NCBI RefSeq assembly: GCF_014207985.1 | Contig: NZ_JACHMI010000001.1 | Location: 12,135,001-12,199,000 of the forward strand | Source: Nonomuraea rubra | GTDB lineage: Bacteria; Actinomycetota; Actinomycetes; Streptosporangiales; Streptosporangiaceae | Length of the DNA stretch: 64,000 nucleotides | Direction of reading: 5' to 3' | Notes under the pieces: model-generated | Told to the model about the DNA's origin: nothing | What the model saw: the letters and a program-made list of their open reading frames with translations, nothing else | Database searches by the model: none | Part shown: positions 1-7,258 of the stretch, piece after piece | Numbering within the stretch: position 1 is the first letter of the stretch | Layout of the letters: each line of letters opens with the position of its first letter | Translations under genes and position numbers: made by a program

Positions 1-22
1 CGTCAACATAGAATGAGGCGGA

Positions 23-523
23 GTGTTTAAGTTTGCCCTGATCTGCCCGAAGCAGATGAAGTCGACTGTAGACAGCCAAGAGCCCTTTGGGGATGACGGA
101 GACTACGAATATCTGGTGATGGTGGGCAGTCGCTTGCTGGCTGCGGCCGACTATCGGTTCACTCTCGGAGGATTTGGCTCCGATGATTGGAATCTAGACG
201 TCGAGTATGACATGTCGTCCTTTATTGAGGGCCTGCCAGATCTCCTCGCCGACCTTCGAACGAAGGGAGCGGGCGAAATTGATCTGTACGCTCAAGGAGT
301 TGAGCGTGTTCTTAAGTTCTCTCGTGTTCAAGACACTGTAGCCATCGCCTGTATTTCCAGAACAGATTGGACGCCCAATCCGCCGATCGAATACTGCGAC
401 TATGTGGAGCTCGAGGTGATGCTCAAACGATTGGCAACGAACTTCGCTCACGCCCTTCACCGCCTATCGTCGCTTATAGCTAGACTCGAGCCATTTTCCA
501 AGTGGTTGAGAGAAGAGGTCTAG
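23..523 (+). CDS. hypothetical protein (166 aa)
   Basis: I do not recognise this protein family. The predicted product is acidic and soluble, with no signal peptide, no membrane segment and a C-terminal helical stretch rich in Leu/Ala. The GTG start is the first start codon after an in-frame TGA at 14-16, and GAGG lies just upstream; an internal ATG at 53 is the alternative. Codon use is visibly less GC-rich than in the rest of the window, which suggests recent acquisition. Its end overlaps the next small ORF by 22 nt. Confidence 0.55.
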   Translation: MFKFALICPKQMKSTVDSQEPFGDDGDYEYLVMVGSRLLAAADYRFTLGGFGSDDWNLDVEYDMSSFIEGLPDLLADLRTKGAGEIDLYAQGVERVLKFSRVQDTVAIACISRTDWTPNPPIEYCDYVELEVMLKRLATNFAHALHRLSSLIARLEPFSKWLREEV

Positions 524-720
524 GTCCAACTACGTGCAGTTGGGGCTTGCCGCTGCTGACTAAGGGCGACTACTACTACGCATGGGCGACTTGTTTGGAG
601 AACGACGGAAATCTCTACTGGACGCGTGGGCATTATGCCTACGTCGAGAACGATACCTCGGTGGCAGTCTGTCACGAGTACGCCGATGTCGATGCGTATG
701 GTGTCGAGGTGATTCACTGA
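502..720 (+). CDS. small hypothetical ORF, possibly a gene remnant
   Basis: The ORF encodes 72 residues from a GTG start that overlaps the preceding gene. The product is rich in Tyr, Trp and Cys (for example the stretch KGDYYYAWATCLENDG). It has no start with a convincing ribosome binding site and shares the low-GC composition of the preceding gene. It may be the 3' end of a gene that lost its 5' part. No family could be assigned. Confidence 0.3.
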   Translation: MVERRGLGPTTCSWGLPLLTKGDYYYAWATCLENDGNLYWTRGHYAYVENDTSVAVCHEYADVDAYGVEVIH

Positions 721-734
721 GGCCTTTTCATCCG

Positions 735-935
735 TGGTGAGCTCGTAGTTCTCAGCGAAACCCCGGACGATGCGCCGGCTCTTGAGCTGGGCATGTTCGC
801 GTTCGCCAGGCCCGCGTAGCCGGGCGTGGGATCGGTTGGCGGCCTTCGCCAGTGCGTGCGGGATGCCCCAGATGCGGGCGGCGGTCAGGTCGTGAGTGCT
901 GTCCGGCAGCGATCCGGAGGTCCAGACGATCGTGC
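735..935 (-). pseudogene. IS5-family transposase remnant (internally deleted)
   Basis: The minus strand encodes transposase-like pieces in one frame. The first is VWTSGSLPDSTHDLTAARIW, resembling the DDE-region 'GSxHDLxAAR' block of IS5/IS112-type transposases. It is followed directly by NRSHARLRGPGEREHAQLKS, the C-terminal block, and then by an RGFAENYEL-like tail. In intact relatives several dozen residues, including further catalytic sequence, separate these blocks, so this is an internally deleted fragment. Neither the N-terminus nor inverted repeats could be found. The identification rests on remembered family motifs. Confidence 0.7.
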
Positions 936-1139
936 GGTGTGGGGCAGCGGAAGATCCCGGAGGGACTCGACAAGGTGGAGCCCTACGGCGAGGTACGGCT
1001 GGACGTGGCCAAGCGCCTACGCCTCGGTGGCCATGCCGTGCCGATGCTGCCCAGGGAGCCACTGAGCAGGCACTCCTATGGGCGGGAACCCTCTCCTGGC
1101 CGGTACTGCCGCCTCAGGGCGTGCCGTACTCGCGCTTGA
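936..1139. other. gene-poor spacer
   Basis: No convincing gene was found here. A short plus-strand reading frame (about 960-1075) reads like a degraded coding remnant, with fragments such as VEPYGEVRLDVAKRLRL, but it has no recognisable family or start. Together with the transposase remnant it forms a 419-nt stretch without an intact gene. Confidence 0.4.
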
Positions 1140-1592
1140 TCACCCGCGCACGGGCAGACCCAAGGACGCCGCCAGGCGGCCGAGCGCCTCGCTGAGCTCG
1201 GCGTGCTGGGACGAGGTGAGGTCGGCGGCGAGGTTCGCGTCGAGAGCGAGCGCCTTGGCAGTGCATTCCGCGAGGAGGTCGCGCCCCTTGCCGGTGAGGC
1301 TCAGGATCTGGCGGCGCCGGTCGGCCGGGTCACGGAGCCGTTCGATGGCGCCCATGGACTCCAGGCGGTCGGCAAGGGACACCACGAGGCTGGGCGCCAC
1401 CCGCATCAGCTTGGCGATCTCAAGTTGCGAGGCGGCCAGCCCCGAGTCGAGGACTCCCAGCAATCCGACGTGCTTGGGTTTCAGATCGTGGACGGCCAGG
1501 GCCTCCGCGTACTGATCTGCGACCAGCGCACCCACGGCGCCGAGCCGGAAGCTGAGGGTATCGGTCCATTTGACATCGTTCACGATCAGCAT
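1140..1592 (-). CDS. MarR-family transcriptional regulator
   Basis: This is a 150-residue winged-helix regulator of typical MarR size. The recognition helix lies around residues 55-80 and the wing carries the hallmark RDPADRRRQ at residues 87-95. It is probably a ligand-responsive dimeric repressor. It is divergent from the isochorismatase-like gene, and the 40-nt gap holds a dyad that is a good candidate operator for autoregulation and control of the neighbours. Confidence 0.9.
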   Translation of the reverse strand: MLIVNDVKWTDTLSFRLGAVGALVADQYAEALAVHDLKPKHVGLLGVLDSGLAASQLEIAKLMRVAPSLVVSLADRLESMGAIERLRDPADRRRQILSLTGKGRDLLAECTAKALALDANLAADLTSSQHAELSEALGRLAASLGLPVRG

Positions 1593-1606
1593 GATAGCGT
1601 CCCCAT

Positions 1607-1627
1607 ATCATTCACGTTGTGAACGAT
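1607..1627. promoter_or_regulatory. candidate MarR operator (dyad)
   Basis: ATCATTCAC, a 3-nt centre, then GTGAACGAT form a 21-bp dyad with 8 of 9 positions paired. It lies in the divergent gap between the MarR gene and the isochorismatase-like gene. MarR proteins commonly bind such dyads over their own promoters; assignment to this regulator is inferred from position. Confidence 0.6.
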
Positions 1628-1632
1628 TAGAA

Positions 1633-2109
1633 ATGAGAACGATGGTCGACCATCGCACCGTACAGGTCCTCCTTGCCGACCTGCAGGACAGCGTCGTTGC
1701 CCTGAGCAGGACGAGCAGCCCCGAGACCATCAGGCGCTCGGCCGGGGTGCTCGGCAGGGTCGCGCGGGCCCGCAGAACACTGGCCATGTGCGGCGTGACC
1801 TCGGAGATCGTGGTCCTGCACACCGCGCTCGACGCCCTGGCCGACGGCTATGACGTGATCGTCCTGGCCGACGCGAGCGGCGGCGTGTCGGAGCGTACGG
1901 AGAACGCGGCCTTCCGCCAGATCGAGGCAGCGGGCGGCACGGTGACGTCGGTGGCGAGCTTCGTCACGAGCATGGTCCGCGACTTCACCAGCCCCACCGG
2001 CCGCATCGCCATCACCGCACTGCACGACCTGATGGGCTGGCGATCACGACCGCGGACCTTCCCTCAGCTTGTCGTTCAACCGTCCAGGCCTCCGAAAGAG
2101 AACACATGA
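1633..2109 (+). CDS. isochorismatase-like hydrolase, internally deleted
   Basis: The 158-residue product starts with VQVLLADLQDS (catalytic-Asp strand of the cysteine hydrolase/isochorismatase fold) and continues with RRTLAMCGVTSEIVVLHTAL, the second-half signature. Intact relatives are about 180-210 residues, and the middle part that carries the catalytic Lys appears to be missing between residues about 43 and 46. The usual nucleophilic Cys in the GVxTExC block is Val60. The product is therefore probably not catalytic, although the frame is open. The ATG at 1633 follows the MarR dyad, and its stop overlaps the next gene's ATG. Confidence 0.65.
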   Translation: MRTMVDHRTVQVLLADLQDSVVALSRTSSPETIRRSAGVLGRVARARRTLAMCGVTSEIVVLHTALDALADGYDVIVLADASGGVSERTENAAFRQIEAAGGTVTSVASFVTSMVRDFTSPTGRIAITALHDLMGWRSRPRTFPQLVVQPSRPPKENT

Positions 2110-2831
2110 AACTCGCACCCCGTCTGCATCGCCTCGGTAACGACCTCGTGGCGTGCTACCTCGTCGACACCGCCGAGGGCATCACGCTCATCGACGCCGG
2201 GCTGCCCGGCCACTGGCGGGATCTGCAGCGCGAACTCCACTCTCTGGGCAAGTCCGTCGACGACATCCGCGGGCTCGTCCTGACCCACGGCGACTCCGAC
2301 CACATCGGTTTCGCCGAACGCCTGCGAAGCGCCCACGGCGTACCGGTGTTCGTGCATGCCGCCGACGCCGTCCGCACCCGGACGGGAGAAAAGCCCAAGG
2401 TCGCCTTCGGCCCCATGCGTCTCGGGCCGACGCTCGGGTTCTTCGGATACTCCATCCGCAAGAACGGCCTGCGCACCCGCTACGTCGGCGACGTTACCGA
2501 GATCGGTGACGGCGACGTCCTGGATCTGCCCGGAAGCCCGGCGATCGTGGGCATGCCAGGACACTCTCCGGGAAGTGTGGCGGTGCACGTGCCGCTCGCC
2601 GACGCGGTCTTCGTCGGGGACGCGCTGACCACTCGGCACGTCCTCACCGGCCGCGAGGGCCCCCAGCCGGCACCCTTCACCGACGACCCGGCCGAAGCAC
2701 TCTCCTCGCTCGACCGGATCGCCGACCTGCCGGCATCCTGGGTGCTTCCCGGCCACGGCGCCCCCTGGCGCACCTCACCGGCCCACGTGAGAGAGGCGGT
2801 GCACTCGGCATCGGCCGATGCCGGCACATGA
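2106..2831 (+). CDS. MBL-fold metallo-hydrolase
   Basis: This 241-residue metallo-beta-lactamase-fold hydrolase carries the metal motif THGDSDH at residues 60-66, where Asp replaces the second His of canonical HxHxDH. It also has GHSPGS, VGDAL and a C-terminal PGHG. It is translationally coupled to the truncated isochorismatase-like gene by an ATGA overlap, so both are probably under MarR control. The substrate is unknown; quorum-lactone or thioester hydrolysis are family possibilities only. Confidence 0.85.
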   Translation: MKLAPRLHRLGNDLVACYLVDTAEGITLIDAGLPGHWRDLQRELHSLGKSVDDIRGLVLTHGDSDHIGFAERLRSAHGVPVFVHAADAVRTRTGEKPKVAFGPMRLGPTLGFFGYSIRKNGLRTRYVGDVTEIGDGDVLDLPGSPAIVGMPGHSPGSVAVHVPLADAVFVGDALTTRHVLTGREGPQPAPFTDDPAEALSSLDRIADLPASWVLPGHGAPWRTSPAHVREAVHSASADAGT

Positions 2832-3019
2832 GGCCGGCGCCCACCGGATGCCATCAGGCTCCGAGCGGTCGTCACCCATGGGAACCGATGGCCGGCGATT
2901 GGTACGCTAATGCCCGGTCTACCTGCGGCCAGAGGGTCCCGAAGCTCAGAAGTGGCCTCTCGTCTCGTCTGGGTCGCCTCGGTGGCGACGTTCAAGCCTC
3001 CCGGAACCCTCGCATCGAC

Positions 3020-3874
3020 ATGGATGTTCGTGCAGACATGATCCCCCAGCCCCCCGAACCGACCGCCGAGGATCTGCTGGAGATCGCCGACGCCCTGCTC
3101 CCCGGCCACTCCCTCGACGACGCTCGGATCACGGCCGGAAACCTGCACCACGTCGTGCTCCTTCCGGGCACGGCGGCCGTACGGGTGAGCAAGCGGCCGT
3201 CGTCGGCCCAGGAGATGCCGCGCCGCATGGAGGTGCTGCGCGAGATCTCGCGGGCTGGGCTGCCGTTCAAGGTGCCGGAGCCGCTCACGCCCGTGACGTG
3301 GTTCGGCGAGCGTACGGCGGTGGCCGTCTCCTGGGTCGAAGGCGAGGAACTACCCGAGGGGCAGGGCGACCCCGGCCAGATCGGGAAGCTGCTGCGCGCC
3401 GTACGGGAAGTCGCCGTCACGCCGCGGCTGAGGGAGCTGCTGTACGCCCCGGGGGACAAGGGCTGGGCCGAGATCCTTGCCGAGCAGGTCGTTCCGGGGC
3501 TGCCGGACAGGTGGCGCGACACGTGCCGCAGGCGTCTCGAAGTGGCGCGCGATCTGGAGCCCGTGCCGGATGTGCTCGTTCACGGCGATCTGGGCGGCTC
3601 CAACGTCCATTGGAGCAGGGGCGGGCAGTTGGTCGGCGTGCTGGATTGGGATCAGGCCCATCTGTTCGACCCCGCCATCGACGCTGCTCTGATGGCCTGG
3701 CATGGCTGGGACAACGTCGAAATGGCCGTGGAGCCCGAGACCTACCGTCGTGCTCGGATTTACGATGCTCCCTTCGGTGTCGGGCATCTTGTTGGGGTTC
3801 TCGATGGGCGGCCGCTGACGAACGTCGAGGGGTACGTGCGTAGCATCGTCGGCTGGCTTGAGAGGGACTGCTGA
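3020..3874 (+). CDS. aminoglycoside phosphotransferase (APH)-family protein
   Basis: The product is about 284 residues with the APH/choline-kinase fold. The catalytic loop is HGDLGGSN, followed by the metal-binding block VLDWDQAHLFDPAID. The frame is open further upstream, but that extension has non-coding-like composition, so I place the start at ATG 3020 (ATG 3038 is possible). The substrate cannot be read from sequence: antibiotic, sugar or macrolide phosphorylation are all known in the family. It follows the metallo-hydrolase but is separated from it by about 190 nt. Confidence 0.8.
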   Translation: MDVRADMIPQPPEPTAEDLLEIADALLPGHSLDDARITAGNLHHVVLLPGTAAVRVSKRPSSAQEMPRRMEVLREISRAGLPFKVPEPLTPVTWFGERTAVAVSWVEGEELPEGQGDPGQIGKLLRAVREVAVTPRLRELLYAPGDKGWAEILAEQVVPGLPDRWRDTCRRRLEVARDLEPVPDVLVHGDLGGSNVHWSRGGQLVGVLDWDQAHLFDPAIDAALMAWHGWDNVEMAVEPETYRRARIYDAPFGVGHLVGVLDGRPLTNVEGYVRSIVGWLERDC

Positions 3875-4044
3875 GGGCTGCCCAGACTGCGGCACGCCTC
3901 GTTCACTCCTGTCGCCGCACAGAAGAGCGCTCCGTCCAGCGCCGGTCAAAGCCGCGCTTGACGTTCGCCTGGTCTTCCACCGTCGTCCGGCCGGGCAGAT
4001 AAGAGCTCACGTGTGCGCGACGGCACCAGTGCGAGGAGAGTCTG

Positions 4045-4677
4045 ATGCCCACCAGCGAGATCACCATTCCCGGCACCAAGCTCGCCGCCGAGGCGACCGA
4101 GCTGGTGCGGGAGTCGACCAGCGACCTGATCTTCCACCACTCCCGGCGGGTCTACTTCTGGGGCGTGATGCAGGGCCACAACCGCGGGTTGAGTTTCGAC
4201 CCCGAGCTGCTCTACATCGGCGCGATGTTCCACGATCTCGGGTTGAACGAGGAGCATCGCGGCAGTGGCCGCCGGTTCGAGGTGGACAGTGCCGACGCGG
4301 CCCGCCGGTTCCTCCAGGAGCATCAGGTGCCGGAGGACAGCGTCCGCCGGGTGTGGACGGCGATCGCCCTGCACACGACGCCGGGCATCCCCGAGTTCAT
4401 GGAGCCCGAGGTGGCGCTGGTCACGGCCGGGGTGGAGTACGACGTGCTGGGCATCGGCTACCACGATCTCAGCGAGGAGCAGCGGGCCCAGGTCACGGCG
4501 CTGCATCCGCGGCCGGATTTCAAGCACCAGATCCTGCAGGCGTTCGCCGACGGCATCGCGCCCAAGCCGGAGACCACCTTCGGCAACGTCAAGGCCGACG
4601 TGCTCGAACGCTACGTGCCCGGCTTCCGGCGCGGCAACTTCGTCGACACCATCCTTCAGTCGCCCTGGCCCGAGTGA
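4045..4677 (+). CDS. HD-domain phosphohydrolase-like protein
   Basis: This is a 210-residue single HD domain. Metal ligands are visible as HHSRR (residues 31-35) and FHDLGL with the HD pair at 63-64. It resembles the cyanamide-hydratase/HDIG-like small HD proteins that hydrolyse phosphate esters or hydrate small substrates. A ribosome binding site (GAGGAG) precedes the ATG. It stands alone between a phosphotransferase and the PadR operon, so context does not define the substrate. Confidence 0.8.
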   Translation: MPTSEITIPGTKLAAEATELVRESTSDLIFHHSRRVYFWGVMQGHNRGLSFDPELLYIGAMFHDLGLNEEHRGSGRRFEVDSADAARRFLQEHQVPEDSVRRVWTAIALHTTPGIPEFMEPEVALVTAGVEYDVLGIGYHDLSEEQRAQVTALHPRPDFKHQILQAFADGIAPKPETTFGNVKADVLERYVPGFRRGNFVDTILQSPWPE

Positions 4678-4823
4678 ACGACGTTCGTGACCGGGTGTCG
4701 TGTTCGAGGACGAGCCGGGTGGGCTGGACGCGGGAGCCGATGCCGGCGGAGGAGTTGATCGACTGACCGCGCGGGTGTAGGTGCCTCTCACCCCCTGACC
4801 ATGGCCGATGCGATCGGCGCTAT

Positions 4824-4882
4824 TTGGTGTTGCTAAGTACCGGTAGTCGGTGTTACTTTGTACCGGTAGTCAGCAGCACCAA
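4824..4882 (+). promoter_or_regulatory. PadR-operon promoter with nested operator repeats
   Basis: An outer inverted repeat, TTGGTGTTGCT (4824-4834) and AGCAGCACCAA (4872-4882), has one mismatch. It encloses two direct copies of GTACCGGTAGTC (4838-4849 and 4860-4871), each containing the self-complementary TACCGGTA. A plausible promoter, TTGCTA at 4831-4836 and TACTTT at 4854-4859 with 17-bp spacing, lies inside. The layout suits autorepression by the PadR protein encoded 23 nt downstream. Confidence 0.65.
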
Positions 4883-4904
4883 GTAGCTGGAAGGAGGGCG
4901 CTCC

Positions 4905-5240
4905 ATGGGCAAGCAGATGACCGAAATGCTCAAGGGAACACTGGAGGGCATCGTCCTGGCGATCCTCGCCGGCCGGCCCGCCTACGGCTACGAGATCACC
5001 GCCTGGCTGCGCGAGCGGGGCTTCGCCGACATCGCCGAGGGCACCATCTACGCCCTGCTGGTCCGCATCGAGCAACGCGGCCTGGTCGACGTGGACAAGG
5101 TGCCGTCGGAGAAGGGGCCGCCACGCAAGGTGTACTCCCTGAACGCGCAGGGACGGGCCTACCTCGACGAGTTCTGGAGGACCTGGAGCTTCCTCGCAGA
5201 ACGCCTCGAACAGCTCCGCGAAGGGGGCAACCAGAAATGA
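4905..5240 (+). CDS. PadR-family transcriptional regulator
   Basis: This is a 111-residue PadR regulator. The winged helix includes the typical GYEITAWLRERG and EGTIYALLVRIEQRGLV, followed by a short C-terminal dimerisation helix, as in subfamily 2 (LmrR-like) proteins. AAGGAGGGC precedes the ATG. It is the first gene of a tightly overlapped operon with a DUF1048 protein, an ABC ATPase and an ABC-2 permease, a common actinobacterial drug-efflux arrangement in which PadR senses the exported compound. Confidence 0.92.
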   Translation: MGKQMTEMLKGTLEGIVLAILAGRPAYGYEITAWLRERGFADIAEGTIYALLVRIEQRGLVDVDKVPSEKGPPRKVYSLNAQGRAYLDEFWRTWSFLAERLEQLREGGNQK

Positions 5241-5638
5241 CCACGGAGTCGAACGAGCCGCGCAGCCGCCTGCAGCAGGCACTGGAACTCGTCACCGGAT
5301 CCCTGGAGGACAAGAAACGCTGGCGCACCTACAAGGCCCGGGTCAAGGCGCTGCCGGAGAACTACCGGATCGCGGTCGAGGCGCTGGAGCGCTACCTGAT
5401 GCACTTCGGGCCGGCCGACGGCACCGGCGCGATGAGCATGTACGAGGACCTGGCCGACCTGTTCGAGCAGAGCGCGGCCGACCGGACCCCGATCCGCGAC
5501 CTGTTCGGCGACGACCCGATCGAGTTCGTCGAGGCGTTCATGGCCAACTACCCGCTCGGCCACTACCGCAGACGCGAGCGCGAGCGCTTCACCAGCGCCA
5601 TCACCCGCGCCGCGCAACACGACAGGACACAGCAATGA
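5237..5638 (+). CDS. DUF1048-family protein
   Basis: The 133-residue cytoplasmic helical protein resembles DUF1048 proteins, which typically sit between PadR regulators and ABC exporters. Fragments include KKRWRTYKARVKALPENYR and VEALERYLMHFGPADG. The start overlaps the PadR stop (ATGA) and the stop overlaps the ATPase start (ATGA), indicating translational coupling. The molecular role is unknown; partnership with the PadR regulator or exporter is inferred from context. Confidence 0.8.
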   Translation: MTTESNEPRSRLQQALELVTGSLEDKKRWRTYKARVKALPENYRIAVEALERYLMHFGPADGTGAMSMYEDLADLFEQSAADRTPIRDLFGDDPIEFVEAFMANYPLGHYRRRERERFTSAITRAAQHDRTQQ

Positions 5639-6411
5639 CCCCACCCCAGATGGCCATCCAGGTGCACGGCCTGGAGAAGTCCTACCAGAACCTGCACGTG
5701 CTACGCGGCGTGACCTTCGAGGTGGCGCCCGGCAGCATCTTCGCCCTGCTCGGCTCCAACGGCGCCGGCAAGACCACCGCCGTGAAGATCCTCGCCACGC
5801 TGCTCAAACCGGACGCCGGCACCGCCCGCGTCAACGGCTTCGACGTGAGCACCCACTCCTCGAACGTGCGCGAGTCGATCAGCCTGACCGGCCAGTTCGC
5901 CGCCGTGGACGACATCCTCACCGGCCGCGAGAACCTGATCCTGGTCGCCCGGCTACGCCACCTGAACAACCCCGGCCAGATCGCCGACGACCTGCTCGCC
6001 CGTTTCTCCCTCACCGACGCCGGCGGCCGCAAGGTCGCCACCTACTCCGGCGGCATGCGCCGCCGCCTGGACATCGCGATGAGCCTGATCGGCCACCCGC
6101 CGGTCATCTTCCTCGACGAGCCCACCACCGGCCTGGACCCCCAAGCCCGCCTCGAGGTCTGGCAAGCCGTCCAGGACCTCGCCGCCGGCGGCACCACCGT
6201 CCTGCTCACCACCCAATACCTGGACGAAGCCGAACATCTCGCCGACCGGATCGCGATCCTGCACCAGGGCCGCATCCTGGTCAACGGCACCCTGGCCGAG
6301 CTCAAACAACTCCTGCCACCCGCCAAGGTCGAATACATCGAAAAGCAGCCGACCCTGGAGGACGTCTTCCTCTCCCTCGTCGGCACCACAGCCCAAGGAC
6401 AGCCGCGATGA
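5635..6411 (+). CDS. ABC transporter ATP-binding protein (DrrA-like)
   Basis: This 258-residue nucleotide-binding subunit has Walker A GSNGAGKTT (residues 40-48), signature YSGGMRRRLD, Walker B VIFLDEPTTGLD and the H-loop region LLTTQYLDEAEHL. The C-terminus ends with the short PTLEDVFLSLVG block typical of daunorubicin-resistance (DrrA) ATPases, but the region before it is shorter than usual. It pairs with the next gene as a two-component exporter and lies next to a polyketide cluster. Confidence 0.93.
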   Translation: MTPPQMAIQVHGLEKSYQNLHVLRGVTFEVAPGSIFALLGSNGAGKTTAVKILATLLKPDAGTARVNGFDVSTHSSNVRESISLTGQFAAVDDILTGRENLILVARLRHLNNPGQIADDLLARFSLTDAGGRKVATYSGGMRRRLDIAMSLIGHPPVIFLDEPTTGLDPQARLEVWQAVQDLAAGGTTVLLTTQYLDEAEHLADRIAILHQGRILVNGTLAELKQLLPPAKVEYIEKQPTLEDVFLSLVGTTAQGQPR

Positions 6412-7172
6412 GCAAGCACTTCTTCGGCGACACCACCGTCCTGCTCGGACGCTCCCTGCGCCACATCACCCGCAGCCCCGACACCATCATCACCACCGCG
6501 ATCATGCCGATCGCCATGATGCTCATGTTCGTCTACGTGTTCGGCGGCGCCATCAACACCGGATCGAACACCTCCTACGTCAACTACATGCTGCCCGGCA
6601 TCCTGCTCATCACCGTCGCCTCCGGCATCGCCTACACCGCCTACCGGCTGTTCATGGACCTGCAGGGCGGCATCTTCGAACGCTTCCAATCCATGCCGAC
6701 CGCCCGCTCCTCGGTGCTGTGGGCCCACGTGCTGACCTCCCTGGTCGCCAACCTCGTCTCCCTCGCCGTCGTCATGCTCGTCGCCCTGCTCATGGGCTTC
6801 CGCTCCAGCGCCGGCATCCTGGCCTGGCTGTCGGTGGCCGGCATCCTCACCCTGTTCACCCTGGCACTCACCTGGATCGCCGTCATCCCCGGCCTGACGG
6901 CCAAGACCATGGAAGGCGCCAGCGCCTTCTCCTACCCGCTGATCTTCCTGCCCTTCCTCAGCTCCGCCTTCGTGCCCACCGACACCATGCCCACCATCCT
7001 GCGCATCTTCGCCGACAACCAGCCGGTCACCTCCATCGTCAACGCCATCCGCGCCCTGTTCGCCGAACAGCCCGTCGGCACCGACATCTGGATCGCCCTC
7101 GGCTGGTGCGCCGGCATCCTCGCCGTCGCCTACGCCTTCGCCATGACCACCTACCGCCGCAAGATCTCCTGA
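6408..7172 (+). CDS. ABC-2 type transporter permease
   Basis: The 254-residue product has about six predicted membrane segments and the ABC-2 signature region around ALTWIAVIPGLTAKTMEGAS, followed by a conserved PLIFLPFLSSAFVPTDTMP loop. It overlaps the ATPase gene by ATGA. It is the membrane half of the PadR-regulated exporter; efflux of a hydrophobic antibiotic, perhaps the neighbouring aromatic polyketide, is inferred. Confidence 0.92.
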   Translation: MSKHFFGDTTVLLGRSLRHITRSPDTIITTAIMPIAMMLMFVYVFGGAINTGSNTSYVNYMLPGILLITVASGIAYTAYRLFMDLQGGIFERFQSMPTARSSVLWAHVLTSLVANLVSLAVVMLVALLMGFRSSAGILAWLSVAGILTLFTLALTWIAVIPGLTAKTMEGASAFSYPLIFLPFLSSAFVPTDTMPTILRIFADNQPVTSIVNAIRALFAEQPVGTDIWIALGWCAGILAVAYAFAMTTYRRKIS

Positions 7173-7212
7173 ACGCAACCAGCTCGATGGAGCCTCCCGG
7201 TCACCTGGGACG

Positions 7213-7249
7213 CGTAACCCCGTTGCCGTGGGCGGTGTCCCGGGTTACG
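7213..7249. promoter_or_regulatory. inverted repeat upstream of FAD monooxygenase
   Basis: CGTAACCC (7213-7220) and GGGTTACG (7242-7249) are perfectly complementary and separated by 21 nt. They lie immediately before the ATG of the FAD monooxygenase. This could be a regulator site (TetR or MarR type) or a hairpin over the 5' untranslated region. No cognate regulator is adjacent. Confidence 0.45.
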
Positions 7250-7258
7250 TTCGACGGG

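Noticed and set aside
7184..7220. Possible SARP heptamers (TCGATGG, TCCCGGT, TGGGACG) before the FAD monooxygenase
   Set aside because: The 11-bp spacing is present, but the heptamers fit the consensus poorly and no -10-like hexamer follows at 8 bp.
6719..7258. N-terminal extension of the FAD monooxygenase frame through the ABC permease
   Set aside because: The extension is the permease gene read in another frame. The flavin-binding motif begins right after the ATG at 7259.
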